Source: Polytrichum commune (taxonomy: Eukaryota > Streptophyta > Polytrichopsida > Polytrichales > Polytrichaceae). Taken from it: a DNA stretch of 64,000 nucleotides. Both the position numbers and the translations under genes were made by a program. Of this stretch, positions 46,532 to 57,330 are shown piece after piece (the first letter of the stretch is position 1; the number at the start of each line of letters is the position of its first letter). Location: NCBI GenBank assembly GCA_950295325.1, contig OX485804.1, forward strand, positions 25,730,001 to 25,794,000, written 5' to 3'. A model generated the notes under the pieces. That model was not told the DNA's origin. It searched no databases and saw only the letters and a program-made list of their open reading frames with translations.

Positions 46532-47900
46532 GTTGTGTGTTTTTTTTCACAAGTGCAATGCAATCCTCATTTCGAGAATTGTGAACAACCTTCATCACAT
46601 GTAACAATTCCTAGTCTAGACCTTGAACAATTTATGTCTAAGGCATGAACCATCCCTTCATCCTCCATGAGCTATTGGGAGACCTTGAACCACAACCTAA
46701 TAACAAGAAATTGGATATCCTCTATGTTGTGCTCATCACCTCTCCTCTTCTGTAGCTTCCCTCCTTCCCTTGTCTTAAAAGAGTGGAAGTTGTTCTCAAG
46801 CTGACTTAGTTCCACATAGCTACAACACTAAGACTTAGGCCGTCATTTTTTCATTCTCACATGTTTATTCCAACCTTTGACTATATACTTCTCATTGCCT
46901 AGGGTGAGAGAGCATGAATCTTAGCAATGTTATGCAATTCCTTGATTTATTGGTATGCTACATGCCAATATCACATCATGGAAAACTAGATGTTGTGCTC
47001 CAGCTTGTTGTCGGGCATAAACTTGAAGTTTTGTAAAGTATATTTAGGAAAATATATGTCTGAGTAGCATGATAGCTCTTGTTTCCAACAAAACCTGGAT
47101 GGCCTCTCAAAATTTCAAAGCCATCAAAAAGATGTTCAAAAATGTGCCAAAGCACAAATGGAATAGTTCTTAGGTAATCCAGGTGTTCTAAGAATGAGTT
47201 CACTTGCTATGAACACCTCTTCAATTTAGTCTCAGGCTTGATGGATGGGAATGCTTAATAAACTATAGGCACCAATGTGGTGTCGAATAATGGAAGCCTG
47301 CCAATTCAGTATGCTAGGCATTCACACATGCAAGCCAAGGACCTTGATTAATGGAAATTCATTCCTGAATCTAGAATAGAAAGGGAACATTCTTGCAAGG
47401 GTTAAGACTGTTAAGTCTAATGTCATTCGTGAAATTTGACCCCAGCACCCATTACCTGGGACACTTAGAATAGTTACGGTGGGAAGACAGAATAAATAAA
47501 TAAATAAATAAAACAACGCCAGTTTCATGAGGAAGCAAGCATGAATGAAGAGTCTCTTCTTCGCCTGCAGGCTACTGGTGAGGGCATAATGACTGGACAA
47601 CAAAGACAATAAATTGTTGGAGAGTGAATTTGTGTTGAATATTCTGTCAAAATCTCCCTCATGTGCAGAAAGGCCATGGGAAAGGCATGCCACGACCCCC
47701 GACTAATGAAGAAGCTTGGTGACAACATACAACAAGGACCCTGGTGGGAATCCTCACTTCGTATTGATCATGAAGGCCACTCTGCGGCGTTCCATATCCC
47801 CATCATAGGCACCCGTGGGCATGCCAGAATGCACCTTCGAGCTGTTCGCTATGAAGGTGCATTGCCACAATTCAATTTTAAAACCGGGTCAACTTTCTGA
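44276..47900 (+). CDS. Coa1 / DUF1783-like protein, mitochondrial cytochrome oxidase assembly family
   Basis: Exon 1 (44276-44382) encodes MSSWCRKSSSLLFFGLMGVA and on to LYDDFLIWKQC, with a membrane anchor. The donor AAG|GTATTC joins in phase to exon 2 at 47669 (acceptor GTGCAG), which continues KAMGKACHDPRLMKKLGDNI, then GPWWESSLRID and GHARMHLRAV. This short N-terminal anchor followed by a beta-rich domain with G-x-x-GPWW is the pattern of plant Coa1-family proteins, thought to act in complex IV assembly at the inner mitochondrial membrane. As drawn the protein is 112 residues and stops at 47900. Relatives are longer, so the 3' end is uncertain. A donor at 47857 (GAAG|GTGCAT) may lead to a further exon that I could not place, or the gene may be truncated. 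The intron of 3,286 bp is the largest in the window. Confidence 0.7.
44594..44652. repeat. (TC)n microsatellite
   Basis: About 29 CT units, uninterrupted, in the Coa1-like gene intron. The frame at 44525-44785 that reads Leu-Ser repeats through it is an artefact. Confidence 0.95.
46494..46531. repeat. (CT)n(TA)n compound microsatellite
   Basis: A CT tract passes directly into a TA tract, again in the intron of the Coa1-like gene. Confidence 0.95.
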
Positions 47901-48938
47901 GAAATTGGGGTAAATCATACAAAGTCGCAGCATCACTCGTTGCATAACATTATTCAGTGCATGTGTGGAGTTCTCTTTCACTATGAAAGGGCAAAGGGCA
48001 GCTGGACCATTCTTTGTTAGTGCTCCCCACTCCTCAATTCCAGATTCAGCTGTGACTCTAGGTTGATTTGGGACAAATTGCAGAGGACACTTTCCTGGAC
48101 CCACATAAATGAGCTAATCAACTGAGTAATGTTACGTGGGAAGCAGAATAGGATGCTAAAAGTTGCTCAAGGTAGGGAAAACTCTGAAGATGGTCTCGAC
48201 ACAGATGCCTCACAGTTTCAATAGAAGAAATTCACTGCAGTACCTCACAACGTCCGTTTTAAGAGTCCCATGCTTTCCACTCTCTGGAGGCTTCTACTTA
48301 CACCTTAAGTTCACCTCACAGGGAGTGTAAGAGTACGATTTCTCGTCAAAATTTGCCACTCCAGTGAACACAATCAAAAATTGCAATAGTCAGTAAAATT
48401 TCTCACAAGGGAATTGGTTGTGATGTTGGTGGCAGAGAAAATCAGCTCACAATATTACTACGTGTGGCCTGGCTCGGGCACATGGGAGATGCTGGTGCTT
48501 GAGGCTCTAATACCCCAAGCAAACCCAAACTGCCCTTTGCGTATTGATTTATTACAGAAACCCTGAATATATAAAGCACTGGATACTGAAATTACGATCA
48601 CATGAACTACTACCTGTAATTCTCAACCAATAGGGTTTAGCGTCATCTTATGACCCTTATAAAACCTGGATCCTCACTTAAACTTCCAGAGATGTGCTGC
48701 TGGATTACTCATCTTTGATGTCATTGACTCATGATCGATTACAATACTTGACCAAATCATACATTGGATTTTGGGAAAACTCCCAATGAGGACACATCAA
48801 CGTGCACGACCACATCAATTGACCTAAGAGCACATACAATCATCGTTTGATCGCACAAAAGTTGCATCGAATATATTTAAATCAACACTGTCATCAACCT
48901 ATGTCCTTCATGGACACCTTCACTAAGACGACAGTTTA
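47901..48938. other. Intergenic stretch between convergent genes
   Basis: Downstream of the Coa1-like stop and of the minus-strand gene that ends at 48939. It probably holds both 3' UTRs. The frame after the 47900 stop stays open to 48023 and includes HYERAKGSW, a weak hint of coding continuation of the Coa1-like gene. Confidence 0.4.
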
Positions 48939-49910
48939 CTAGGGCTCTCCTAGTTGAGGAATTTGTGACGGAAACATGGTGCCACCTGGGATGTGAACCT
49001 GCTCACGGGTTGCCCCAAGCCCGGGATGGGTTATTTTATGTGACTCCTTACCTGTAGGGTCTTCATAGTCCATTGTTTCCATTAAAGTTTCCTCATAATC
49101 CGTCCCATCAACAGCTGATGGGAGCATGCTGTTAAGATCATCTCGTGCACCTAACCCGCCAGCGTGGATTAGATCTTCTTTTGAGATCGGCGCTTCCATG
49201 TTGACGTCCACTCCATGTCTAATGGCTGAATAATCCAATGGTATTTCTGCCCTATGTTGATGTTCTTTCACCCTGCCAAACAAGAATAAAAAGGAATTAC
49301 TTGTCATATGGCATAACATTCTTAAGCGTGTGTAAGGACGTTCTCTTTCTATTCTCGGTTCAGAATAATTTTTCAAAAATCAAGGTCCTGGAGTGCATGA
49401 ATGCCGAGCATAGTCAAGTGGCAAGCTCTCATTGCTCGACACCTCATTGTGGCATATCTTCGGATACATAGCTTTCTGCCATCTACCAAGATTAAATTGA
49501 AAAGGTGCCCCCCCGATGGATCCATATTATTCCATTTGCATCAGAACTTAAATAGGCTACTTGAGCATGTTATGGGTTCTACAGCAATTTTTCGGTCCAT
49601 TTTGTTCTCCATCTGGAATTTCTCCTAGAAGCATCTTGTTCTAATTTCTTCACCATTAGGAACTTCAGATTTAGAGGCACTAAGGTTCGCATAGCCCAGA
49701 TTTACACTTTTGAATTCATTTAAACCCAAGAGAACACTACAGCGCCCACAAAGCACGTCAAATAAATCAGTCTTACAGGTCGAAACTTCTAAGTTGACAA
49801 ATGTTTACGGATGACAAGCCATATTTCACATACCCTTTATCAGGAACTTCCATCTGTTGAGGTGAACTTGCTTGGGTCCTGTCTGCCAGATTACCTTGGT
49901 TATCTGCCAT
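48939..49910 (-). CDS. Conserved plant hypothetical protein, hydrophilic, possibly stress-related
   Basis: Two exons, 49910-49834 and 49272-48939, join GG|GTATGT...GGCAG|G to a clean 136-residue frame. The start is MADNQGNLADRTQASSPQQM. The middle holds compact conserved-looking segments (AEIPLDYSAIRHGVDVNMEA, DLIHAGGLGARDDLNSMLP, DGTDYEETLMETMDYEDP). The protein is acidic, has no membrane segment and no cysteine, and is rich in Asp/Glu/Gly/Pro. I think it belongs to an uncharacterised plant family but cannot name it. The composition resembles small seed-maturation or desiccation proteins, which is inference. A TATA-like GTTATATAAGGC lies about 115 bp upstream (minus strand), and a G-box/ABRE-like GACACGTGCC at about 51283, too far away to assign. 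Confidence 0.65.
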
Positions 49911-50017
49911 GTTTAACACACCCTGCACCCTTCACTTGTTCAGTTTTGGTTTACATTCCAGTAGTTTCATGTACAAAACCGAAAATGATAACAGTATTGC
50001 TTTGAAAATACTTGAGG

Positions 50018-50032
50018 TGCCTTATATAACAG
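50018..50032 (-). promoter_or_regulatory. TATA-like element of the 136-aa gene
   Basis: On the minus strand the sequence reads GTTATATAAGGC, roughly 110-120 bp before the ATG at 49910. Position and sequence fit a TATA box; a 5'-UTR intron further upstream cannot be excluded. Confidence 0.4.
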
Positions 50033-50099
50033 AATGTACTTAACTTAAGAAATATATGTGACCTGGAGCCCATTGCTTTGGGTGTATTTCGACAATCAC

Positions 50100-53000
50100 A
50101 GAAGCAAGCAACAACAAGGTTTAGCCCTCAGTTGAAGCTATGTTTGTCATACTATATATAAGATTTGGAAACAAATGTCAGCATTGAAATGGTTCCAGCA
50201 GATTCCACTCCCAAGTGTATGCTTCGTGCTAAAAGGCCGTCAGTCCTTCCTAATTTCCTACTTTTCGATAAACCGTAAATGACTACGGGGACCTGAGGAG
50301 TAAAAGTGTTTTCTAAGTTGTGCTATGACATGACATCACCAAGTGTTTCTTGAGAACTATCAAAAACGAGAAGTTGTGAGACACCATCAAAGGATTACAT
50401 CCATACGGTCTAAAATATAAAACAATGAATTTTGGTCCTACTATAATATATTTAGAAGTGAAAATTTTAGAAAACTCATCACACTTGCAAACCTCATTGT
50501 TATAATGAGGAACTTACGAGGAGCGGTTGAAATTATAGATGCTATAGATTGGTGAAAAGCTGCAAGCATAATATGATCTTGAAGTGATGTGAGCTCTTCG
50601 TGAGGAATAGAGAGTAACCGTCCATGAAACCTTATGATCCAAGCCTTTGGAGGTGATAGACAATTTCCTTAGCTCCAACTTGAAAAATGTTTTGTTAAGA
50701 ACCACATACTTTAGCAAGACCATATCATTTGAAAATGAGAATTCCATTTTGGGTTAAGATAAGTATAGGAATTCCATCTTCGCGACAAACAGTGCGGGAA
50801 AAATCTACAGGCGAATGTGCTGTGAAGAAAAGGCAGAGTACAAAACCCTAATTTGACATTTGAGATCGATCGAACAATTGTCCAGAATTATGTTCATTTA
50901 ACGACTTGGAACGAGGAGGATTATGAAAATCTTGATCAGAGAACCGCCCTAGGATAACTGGCATCGTATGATAACAACCTAGCCCAAAAAAATCAATCGT
51001 ACTTAAGTTGAGGCACGTAATCGATAGGCAAGAAGGTCATGGAACACACCTTGGCGATGGTGACTCGGGTTGCAGAGCCTCGATAACCTCAAATCAAAAA
51101 AAGTCAAAACTGCAAGAAACGCACAAAGCTCAGAAACTTAAAATTAGAGAATGTTCTGTGAGGAACGGTCTTCAGAAATTCTCATCGAAGGGCCCTTCAA
51201 GAGTGATATCGATGACCAAGTAAAGTTCCCAGTGGCGGAGGCTTTCGGGAAGAAGGCGGGACACTTGGCACCCACTCCATTGGACACGTGCCATCAGAGG
51301 CTCACGCCAGCGTGGACGTTCGGCGCTTCACAAAGACATTCTCCCATTGTCACCACTCCCATAGAGTTACCATAATGGGCTCTCTATTCCAATATAAAAT
51401 GATTATTTTCCACTCAAATTTTGCCACTAGTCATGCTCACATTTGCTAAGATCCACTTGTATCCCATGTGGAAACGACATTCTGGCACAGGTCAAGATGA
51501 AATAGAGAGCCCTATATGGCATTCTTAACACTTAAAAGGACGTAGGGTCTCAATATATATACGTCCATATACAAAATTTATATGGGTTTCACCAAATTCA
51601 TAAATCATATTTTATAGATATATGTGTTTGAAACCGTATTATATACATTGTCTTTTGTCATGGAGAAGACAAAAAATATATACTCATGCTAGACATTGAT
51701 GATCAAAATAGAACGTATGTATTTGCAACCAAGGGCACTCAAGCTATGTATCTAAACTTAAATCTTCAATAACATCAAAGCGTTTCACTTGTTTGAGTAA
51801 TGCACTTGGAGAGTAAGTTGATTTTAGATAGGGTTGCTTTTGACATGATTAGCTAAAAATGCAAGTATGTGGCTCAAATACATTGTTTTTGACTTGAAAA
51901 GCCCAGTGTGGGCCTTTTGAACACCTAGGGGTTAAAACTTCTCAAGATCTCATGCCACTTTTGATATCCAAAATGTTTAAACAATGTTAAGGTGATGTCG
52001 AAACCCCCCAATTATAGTGAAATGAACCAAAGGCATTTGACTTTGTCCAAAGGGCAGCTACATAAAAACAATTTTCAAGGCAAAGTTTGAAGGCACCTAA
52101 AATGGTGCTCTCAAAAGTTTAATAAGGAGTTCATTTTTTATATAGTTGTTATGGGACATGCTCAACAAACATCATTTTTGTGCACCCACGTTGGTAGATA
52201 TTGCAATATAGAGTGCATCCCCAAAGATAAAACCATGAATTTCATAGGGGTTTTTATTCTTGCATAGCATGCCTCTCTTGTATTAAGACATGTACATAAA
52301 CACAAGTCCAAAGAGTTTTTCTTCCTATTCTTGGCCTCACTGGTGTTTGGTTCCAAGTCTGCTCATTTTCTCTTGGGAACATGTAAAATGAGTTTTGAGA
52401 ACTTCTTGAGAGTTGCTAGGGACCTGCAAGGTTAGTGGGCGTGGGCCATTGCGCCTCTATCCAAAATATTTTTTGGATTGGAAACTTTCCAATTAACTCA
52501 CCCAAGACAAGATGCACCTCCAAAACACCATATGGTTGCTCCAGTCCTTTTTAGACAACTCTAATCCACATGCTCATCTCACAAATAAAGTCCATATTTA
52601 TTACAAATGTTTATTGCCCACCTATTTATTGCAAGTGAGACTACCTTCTAAAATCCTTTAACCTTCAGGATCCTAAAATCCTTAAGTCCTTAAGTCTTGA
52701 GGTTAGGAAGTGGTTTTAAGGGTACCAACTTTGAAGGTAGAAGCACTTGCAACTGACACTCTGAACACTTGGGACCCTTAATGTGATCAGAACAGTCAAC
52801 ATAACTTTATCAATAAAATTTAAGAATTACTACAAAGGTTAATACAATTGAGTTTGTGAAATTTTGACATCATGTGATTTAAAGAGGATTGGTGTAAGTC
52901 TACATTTCTTTGCAATCCGATGTTTCTTTACAGAGACTCCTCAAAACATATTATGTTGAGAGTTGACATTATGCCTCTTTCAAACATTGAGCTGCATTTC

Positions 53001-54795
53001 CTAATCTTTAGAATGATAATATTCTTCTTCATCATACTTATCGGAATCATGCACCTCTACCTAGTACATGGCAGGTATTTACAATTGATGAAGACAATCA
53101 ATGCATATAATCTCTCTATTTGATATCTAATGTAGTTTCGTATGTCCATTGCTCCCAGTCGACACCTAAGTTAAGGCAGATGTGTCTAATTTGGTAACTT
53201 ATCTTCATTAAACACCTAATATTTGAGCGGTATGTGCTTAGGTGTGTGGATCTAGGAACAGATACCAAAAAAACTGCGTGCTCAAAATATGTTAACTATT
53301 CTAAGTTCAATAGTCAACATAATTTGGGGGTTGGGGGACCTATATGACTCATAATGAATAAGATGTTCATGTGAGATCCGAAATTAAAGCCTCAATCTGG
53401 ATTTGCTAAACCACCTTGCCCTAATTGCCTGTTTCATGTCCTAAGGAAAGTGGGCTATTCGAAAAAGCAACCATTTGAGACCCATGTACCTTATATCTAC
53501 ATAGTCGCTAAGAGAAGGTGATGAGCTGCAATAGGTGTCCGCATTGTGCACTTCTACCTTCCGCCAGATAACTTAACTTAATTTAATTGGACACCAAAAG
53601 GTAACTGACGCTATGATTGTGAATATGATTTCAATGGTGGGCCAGTTTTAACCAATTCGCTCTGTAACTGTCTTCCTCATTTGTCCTTCTCCATCTAATC
53701 AGTACCTTTATTCATGTGCACTCATTATCCACTCATTTTTTAAGTTACTACAGAACGAGTGCATACAGCCAAGAGAAGTGACAACAAATAACTTGACGAC
53801 AAGGAGACTCAAAACTATCCAATAACAGTAGATAAAGGGATCGCATTCAAAACTCCCTTTGGCTAGGCACAGCACAACCTCCTCAGAACACCTTTTCATT
53901 AAGCGTAAGCTAGGTGGTCCTCTGTAGGGAGATCCAACTTCACAGAAAATTTTGGTCGTTTGGATTGGATCGGAAATTCTCTCATCCAGTTAGCAATTGC
54001 AAAGTTTTTGGAGTTATCCAATGCTAGCAATGCACCATGTGGTTCTATTGTGGGCAAAACAACTCCTGACAACAACTCCAGACAATTTTTGACATTGGAT
54101 CAGATCAAAAACTGTCCACTAGTGAGCAATTGCAAATCACAAAGATTTCCATGAAACGTTTTGGAATCTCTCTGTAAGTGAATACACAGACCCTCCCAAT
54201 TGTGTTGATTATTAAACCTAGAATGGTATCAATGTTTTCAGAATATAGTCCAATCTCCTTGTAAAAGGTGTCTTTGTAGTGTCCATTCTAACTACTACGC
54301 CTCGCCATATACCACTCAAATATTGGTTTCTGATCAACGAAAGTGACCACATAAGGGCCACAAACCTTATATCTTGATGCGGTGCAATAAGGGCGACACA
54401 GTTGAAACCTCCAATTCATGAAGTTTGCTAGACCTCAAAGCACTTGTCCTCTCTGCACAGAGATATCTTGAGGCTTACCCTACAGGAGTCCACTCCTACT
54501 GCTACTGCTAAAGAAGCAGCCCCATTGATTAGCATTTCCAGAATTCAGACCACCATCTTGCTCTCTCTATGCCGATCCAAAACTCAGTTGAGAGGGGACT
54601 CTAAAAGCCAAGGGGGGTTGCTTTTAACTTCATGGCTACCCTTTTCATTGCCTATGTGCTTACCCGATAAGATGGGCAATAACTGCCACAAAGGGTTTCT
54701 ACCATTTGGGATAAGAGTCACACAAAGACTTATTAGTGTACCAGAGAAAATTGTAGTACCGTAGCATAAAATAAGAATCATCACCTGAATAAGGA
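50100..54795. other. Intergenic stretch, 4.7 kb, with one R1 half-copy
   Basis: No gene is supported. A telo-box-like AAAACCCTAATT (near 50841) and GACACGTGCC (about 51283) suggest a promoter somewhere in 50.8-51.3 kb, but no convincing exon is next to it. The frames at 50514-50747 (-) and 51008-51375 (+) are unrecognised. The R1 right-arm copy lies at about 53150-53510. The end near 54.4-54.8 kb probably includes the CUE gene 3' UTR. Confidence 0.4.
53150..53510. repeat. R1 family right-arm copy, diverged
   Basis: It shares with 43030-43430 the ordered blocks GATACCAAAAA, GACCTATATGACT, TTCATGTGAG-TCC, the ATCTGGATTTGCTA block, AAAGTGGGCTA and the terminal ACCATTTGAGACCCATGTACCTTA. Confidence 0.6.
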
Positions 54796-55605
54796 TTATA
54801 GTACATCTGGATGAAAACGTCCTGGCATGGACCTCCCATCTTGTGCCTGCCGAAGGTGCAATGTCAGGGCATAATTGTTCAACTCCAGGATCCTTACTTG
54901 TTCCTGATACTGACCAAGCAGGTGCTTAACTTGCTGGAGCTCTCGATTCCGTCCTTCGTGCTCTTGCTGCCGCTCGTGTTGGATTGCAACAGCTCTTTTC
55001 AATATGTGATTATCATGCAATAACCCACGATTTTGTTCCTTCAATACTACATTCTCCTTTTGGAGCTCATCTGTGGAAACAGCGGAACGAGAAACCACAG
55101 CTTTCTCAAATGCCTCCAAGGTGCGCGCTGCACGAATTCGAGCATCATCCATGTCGCTCGAACTCATCATTTGGCTCACCAGAAGCTCCACCCACTTCCC
55201 ACCTTCCGATTGAGATGGTGAAGACGCAGCTTCATTCCTTTGTTGCTGCATATTAAGCTCCTCCGACTGGCCTGACACTGAAGGGTACAGAGTAGAAACA
55301 TCTTGTGATGGAGCACCCTGCTGTGAAGCTGACAAACGCAGCAGATTTAGGCTCTTGATGGCATAATCCAGATCATGGTTAGAGTCCTCCAACACCTTCT
55401 CCACAACTTGTTCTTCCATTTCAGGGAAGAGAGCATGGAGTTGTGATAACAGAGTGCCCGCCTCGAGGCGGGACTCAAAAGGTGGGCCACTGGCGAAGCG
55501 AATGGGGGAGTTCGCTTGTGCTGCAAACCGCAGTCGCTTTGCTATTGGCGGTGAGCCGTGCAAATCCTCAAACAGAGACCGCTTCCCACAAACCGTGGCA
55601 GACAT
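54796..55605 (-). CDS. CUE-domain ubiquitin-binding protein with C-terminal coiled coil
   Basis: A single uninterrupted frame of 269 residues starting MSATVCGKRSLFEDLHGSPP, a conserved plant-type N-terminus. Residues about 51-90 (LLSQLHALFPEMEEQVVEKV... then DLDYAIKSLNLL) form a CUE domain, a three-helix ubiquitin binder. The usual MFP motif reads LFP, and the di-leucine is present at the end. Residues about 180-255 are rich in Glu, Gln and Leu heptads and predict a coiled coil, and the end is SMPGRFHPDVL. It resembles the plant 'ubiquitin system component Cue' family, whose role is not defined. No catalytic domain. It has no intron, and the upstream neighbour on the same strand is far away. 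Confidence 0.85.
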   Translation of the reverse strand: MSATVCGKRSLFEDLHGSPPIAKRLRFAAQANSPIRFASGPPFESRLEAGTLLSQLHALFPEMEEQVVEKVLEDSNHDLDYAIKSLNLLRLSASQQGAPSQDVSTLYPSVSGQSEELNMQQQRNEAASSPSQSEGGKWVELLVSQMMSSSDMDDARIRAARTLEAFEKAVVSRSAVSTDELQKENVVLKEQNRGLLHDNHILKRAVAIQHERQQEHEGRNRELQQVKHLLGQYQEQVRILELNNYALTLHLRQAQDGRSMPGRFHPDVL

Positions 55606-57330
55606 CGCATCCAGCAGTCCGCTGTTCTTCCCCGCACAGTCTTGAACCTATGCCCTCGTATCTCCTCTAAATCTCTCACTTTCTTTTCGGCGACGTCCTT
55701 GCGAACTTGAGCAAGAAACACCTTTCCACAACTCACCAACCATGCCTTGTACCTCACCTAGCTCCGCCCTCATGTACAAAACGTGCCCCAATGTGCACAC
55801 GCAATTTCCTCCAGCGGTAGATTGTGAAGACAAGTGCTTCGGATCACGTTGCCTGCATCCCCATATACACACAATTCAACACTGGAAGTAATAGTGCTAG
55901 ATGAAAGGATCCTGCTACATCGCGTTGCAACAGCAAACAGAGCACCTCCACAGCATGTAAGTCAAGCAACTCGAGTCAACCTATAGAGATGATGCCAAAA
56001 ACAACTTAACCTTCTCGACTTATAAGAATCGAGCAACTCGAGTCACTAGTTCGTAGGTAAACGCAAACGTGCGAATAAGGATCCTTCACGTCTTCCTCCT
56101 GAGATAGAGGTTCAGGAAACCTAACAATCTCAGAAAGAATTGCAAGTAACATCGTAACTCTACAATTAAGAAGGAACCCAAGAATTTATTAGCTTGCGTA
56201 GAGATCTTCTCTACAGATCCTGCCTCCCAGAAAAGTTTCTTGCACGAGACGAATATCTATTGCTCTTTAGTGAACCACCAATTTTTACCAAACCCGAAAT
56301 ATATTTCTTCAATATCGTCTTCATTCCAAATAAAAATTACATCTTCCCGTTTGATGGTTGACCCGCGGTAGAGACTGAACACAAAACACAGCTATCGCCT
56401 CCACGAGTACCAAGTTTTGAATAATAAACAAAGTGCCCAATTTTTCCTCCACGCCAACGACCCTTACATCGAAATCCCCAAGGATCATCATCGTTCCCAC
56501 AAATCCCGACCAACGCCAAGGGACTGCGGCACAAATCATTACAAACTCAGGGGACTCGCTTACGATTCCTTCATCACCAACGCTCACAAACACGATAGCA
56601 ACTCCACAGAACAGCCTAGCCCACCCCCTTCTTCCACCATAACCCTAACTCAAGCAACACGTCTCCAAGCACCGACACCAATAACTCCCTCCCCCTTCTC
56701 CGACAAGCAGCCCTGTATACATGTACACATACCCTAGCTCAGGTCCACAAGACCCAGGTAGCCTCTGCACCGCATCAACGGCATTGCTCGCAGCATCACA
56801 TGCTCAAAACCCTAGAATCCCGTTCCACAAAACACCAACAGTCCAGCTAGATGCGGTCAATACGGATTTCGTGAGCGGAGAGGAGAGTGAGCACACACTC
56901 AGGTTGGTAAGAATCGAGCGATGGTGGCTACTTCATGATGCATGCAACGAGGACTATGGAACCCTGAGCGCGATCCAAACCCCTGTGAAATCCAATTCCG
57001 TGATTGAATAATGCTGCAGATGCTGCGGCGTATGGTGAATGTGAAATTCGACAAGAGCAGGAGAGTGGGCACAATCGGCTTGTGAGAACTGACGTGAGGC
57101 GAATTGCAAGGAGGCATTGAAAAATCCTAATTAAGGAGGCGCTGCGTCGGAGGAGAGTGACAGAGCAACCAGGAATGGCGTGACCTAAGAAGAAAGTATA
57201 TTCTGCGTGGGATGAGGAGGCGTAAAGCGTGGGCTGCCCGGAATCAAGGACGGGCAGGGCAGGGCAGGAAAAAGCCACTGCACACGACGATTGCATTCGG
57301 ATTCCGGAACGGAAGGGGCAGCGGGCACCG
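55606..57330 (-). promoter_or_regulatory. Upstream region of the CUE gene
   Basis: GC-richer than the surroundings, with overlapping short frames on both strands and none convincing. Telo-box-like ACCCTAA (about 56642) and AAACCCTAG (about 56808) suggest the transcription start may be about 1.0-1.2 kb upstream with a spliced leader. This is inferred only. Confidence 0.35.

Larger units (their letters stand above)
44383..47668 (+). other. 3.3 kb intron of the Coa1-like gene
   Basis: It contains a (TC)n tract (44594-44652), a (CT)n(TA)n tract (46494-46531) and an (AATA)n run near 47.49 kb. Otherwise it is AT-rich sequence with no coding signal. No transposase or reverse-transcriptase frame is visible, though its size suggests insertion. 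Confidence 0.55.

Noticed and set aside
54444-54764. 106-codon plus-strand frame
   Set aside because: Lies where the 3' UTR of the minus-strand CUE gene is expected, and has no recognisable domain.
56321-57296. Overlapping frames of 65-122 codons on both strands
   Set aside because: Mutually overlapping, compositionally odd and without motifs; better explained as the GC-richer upstream region of the CUE gene.
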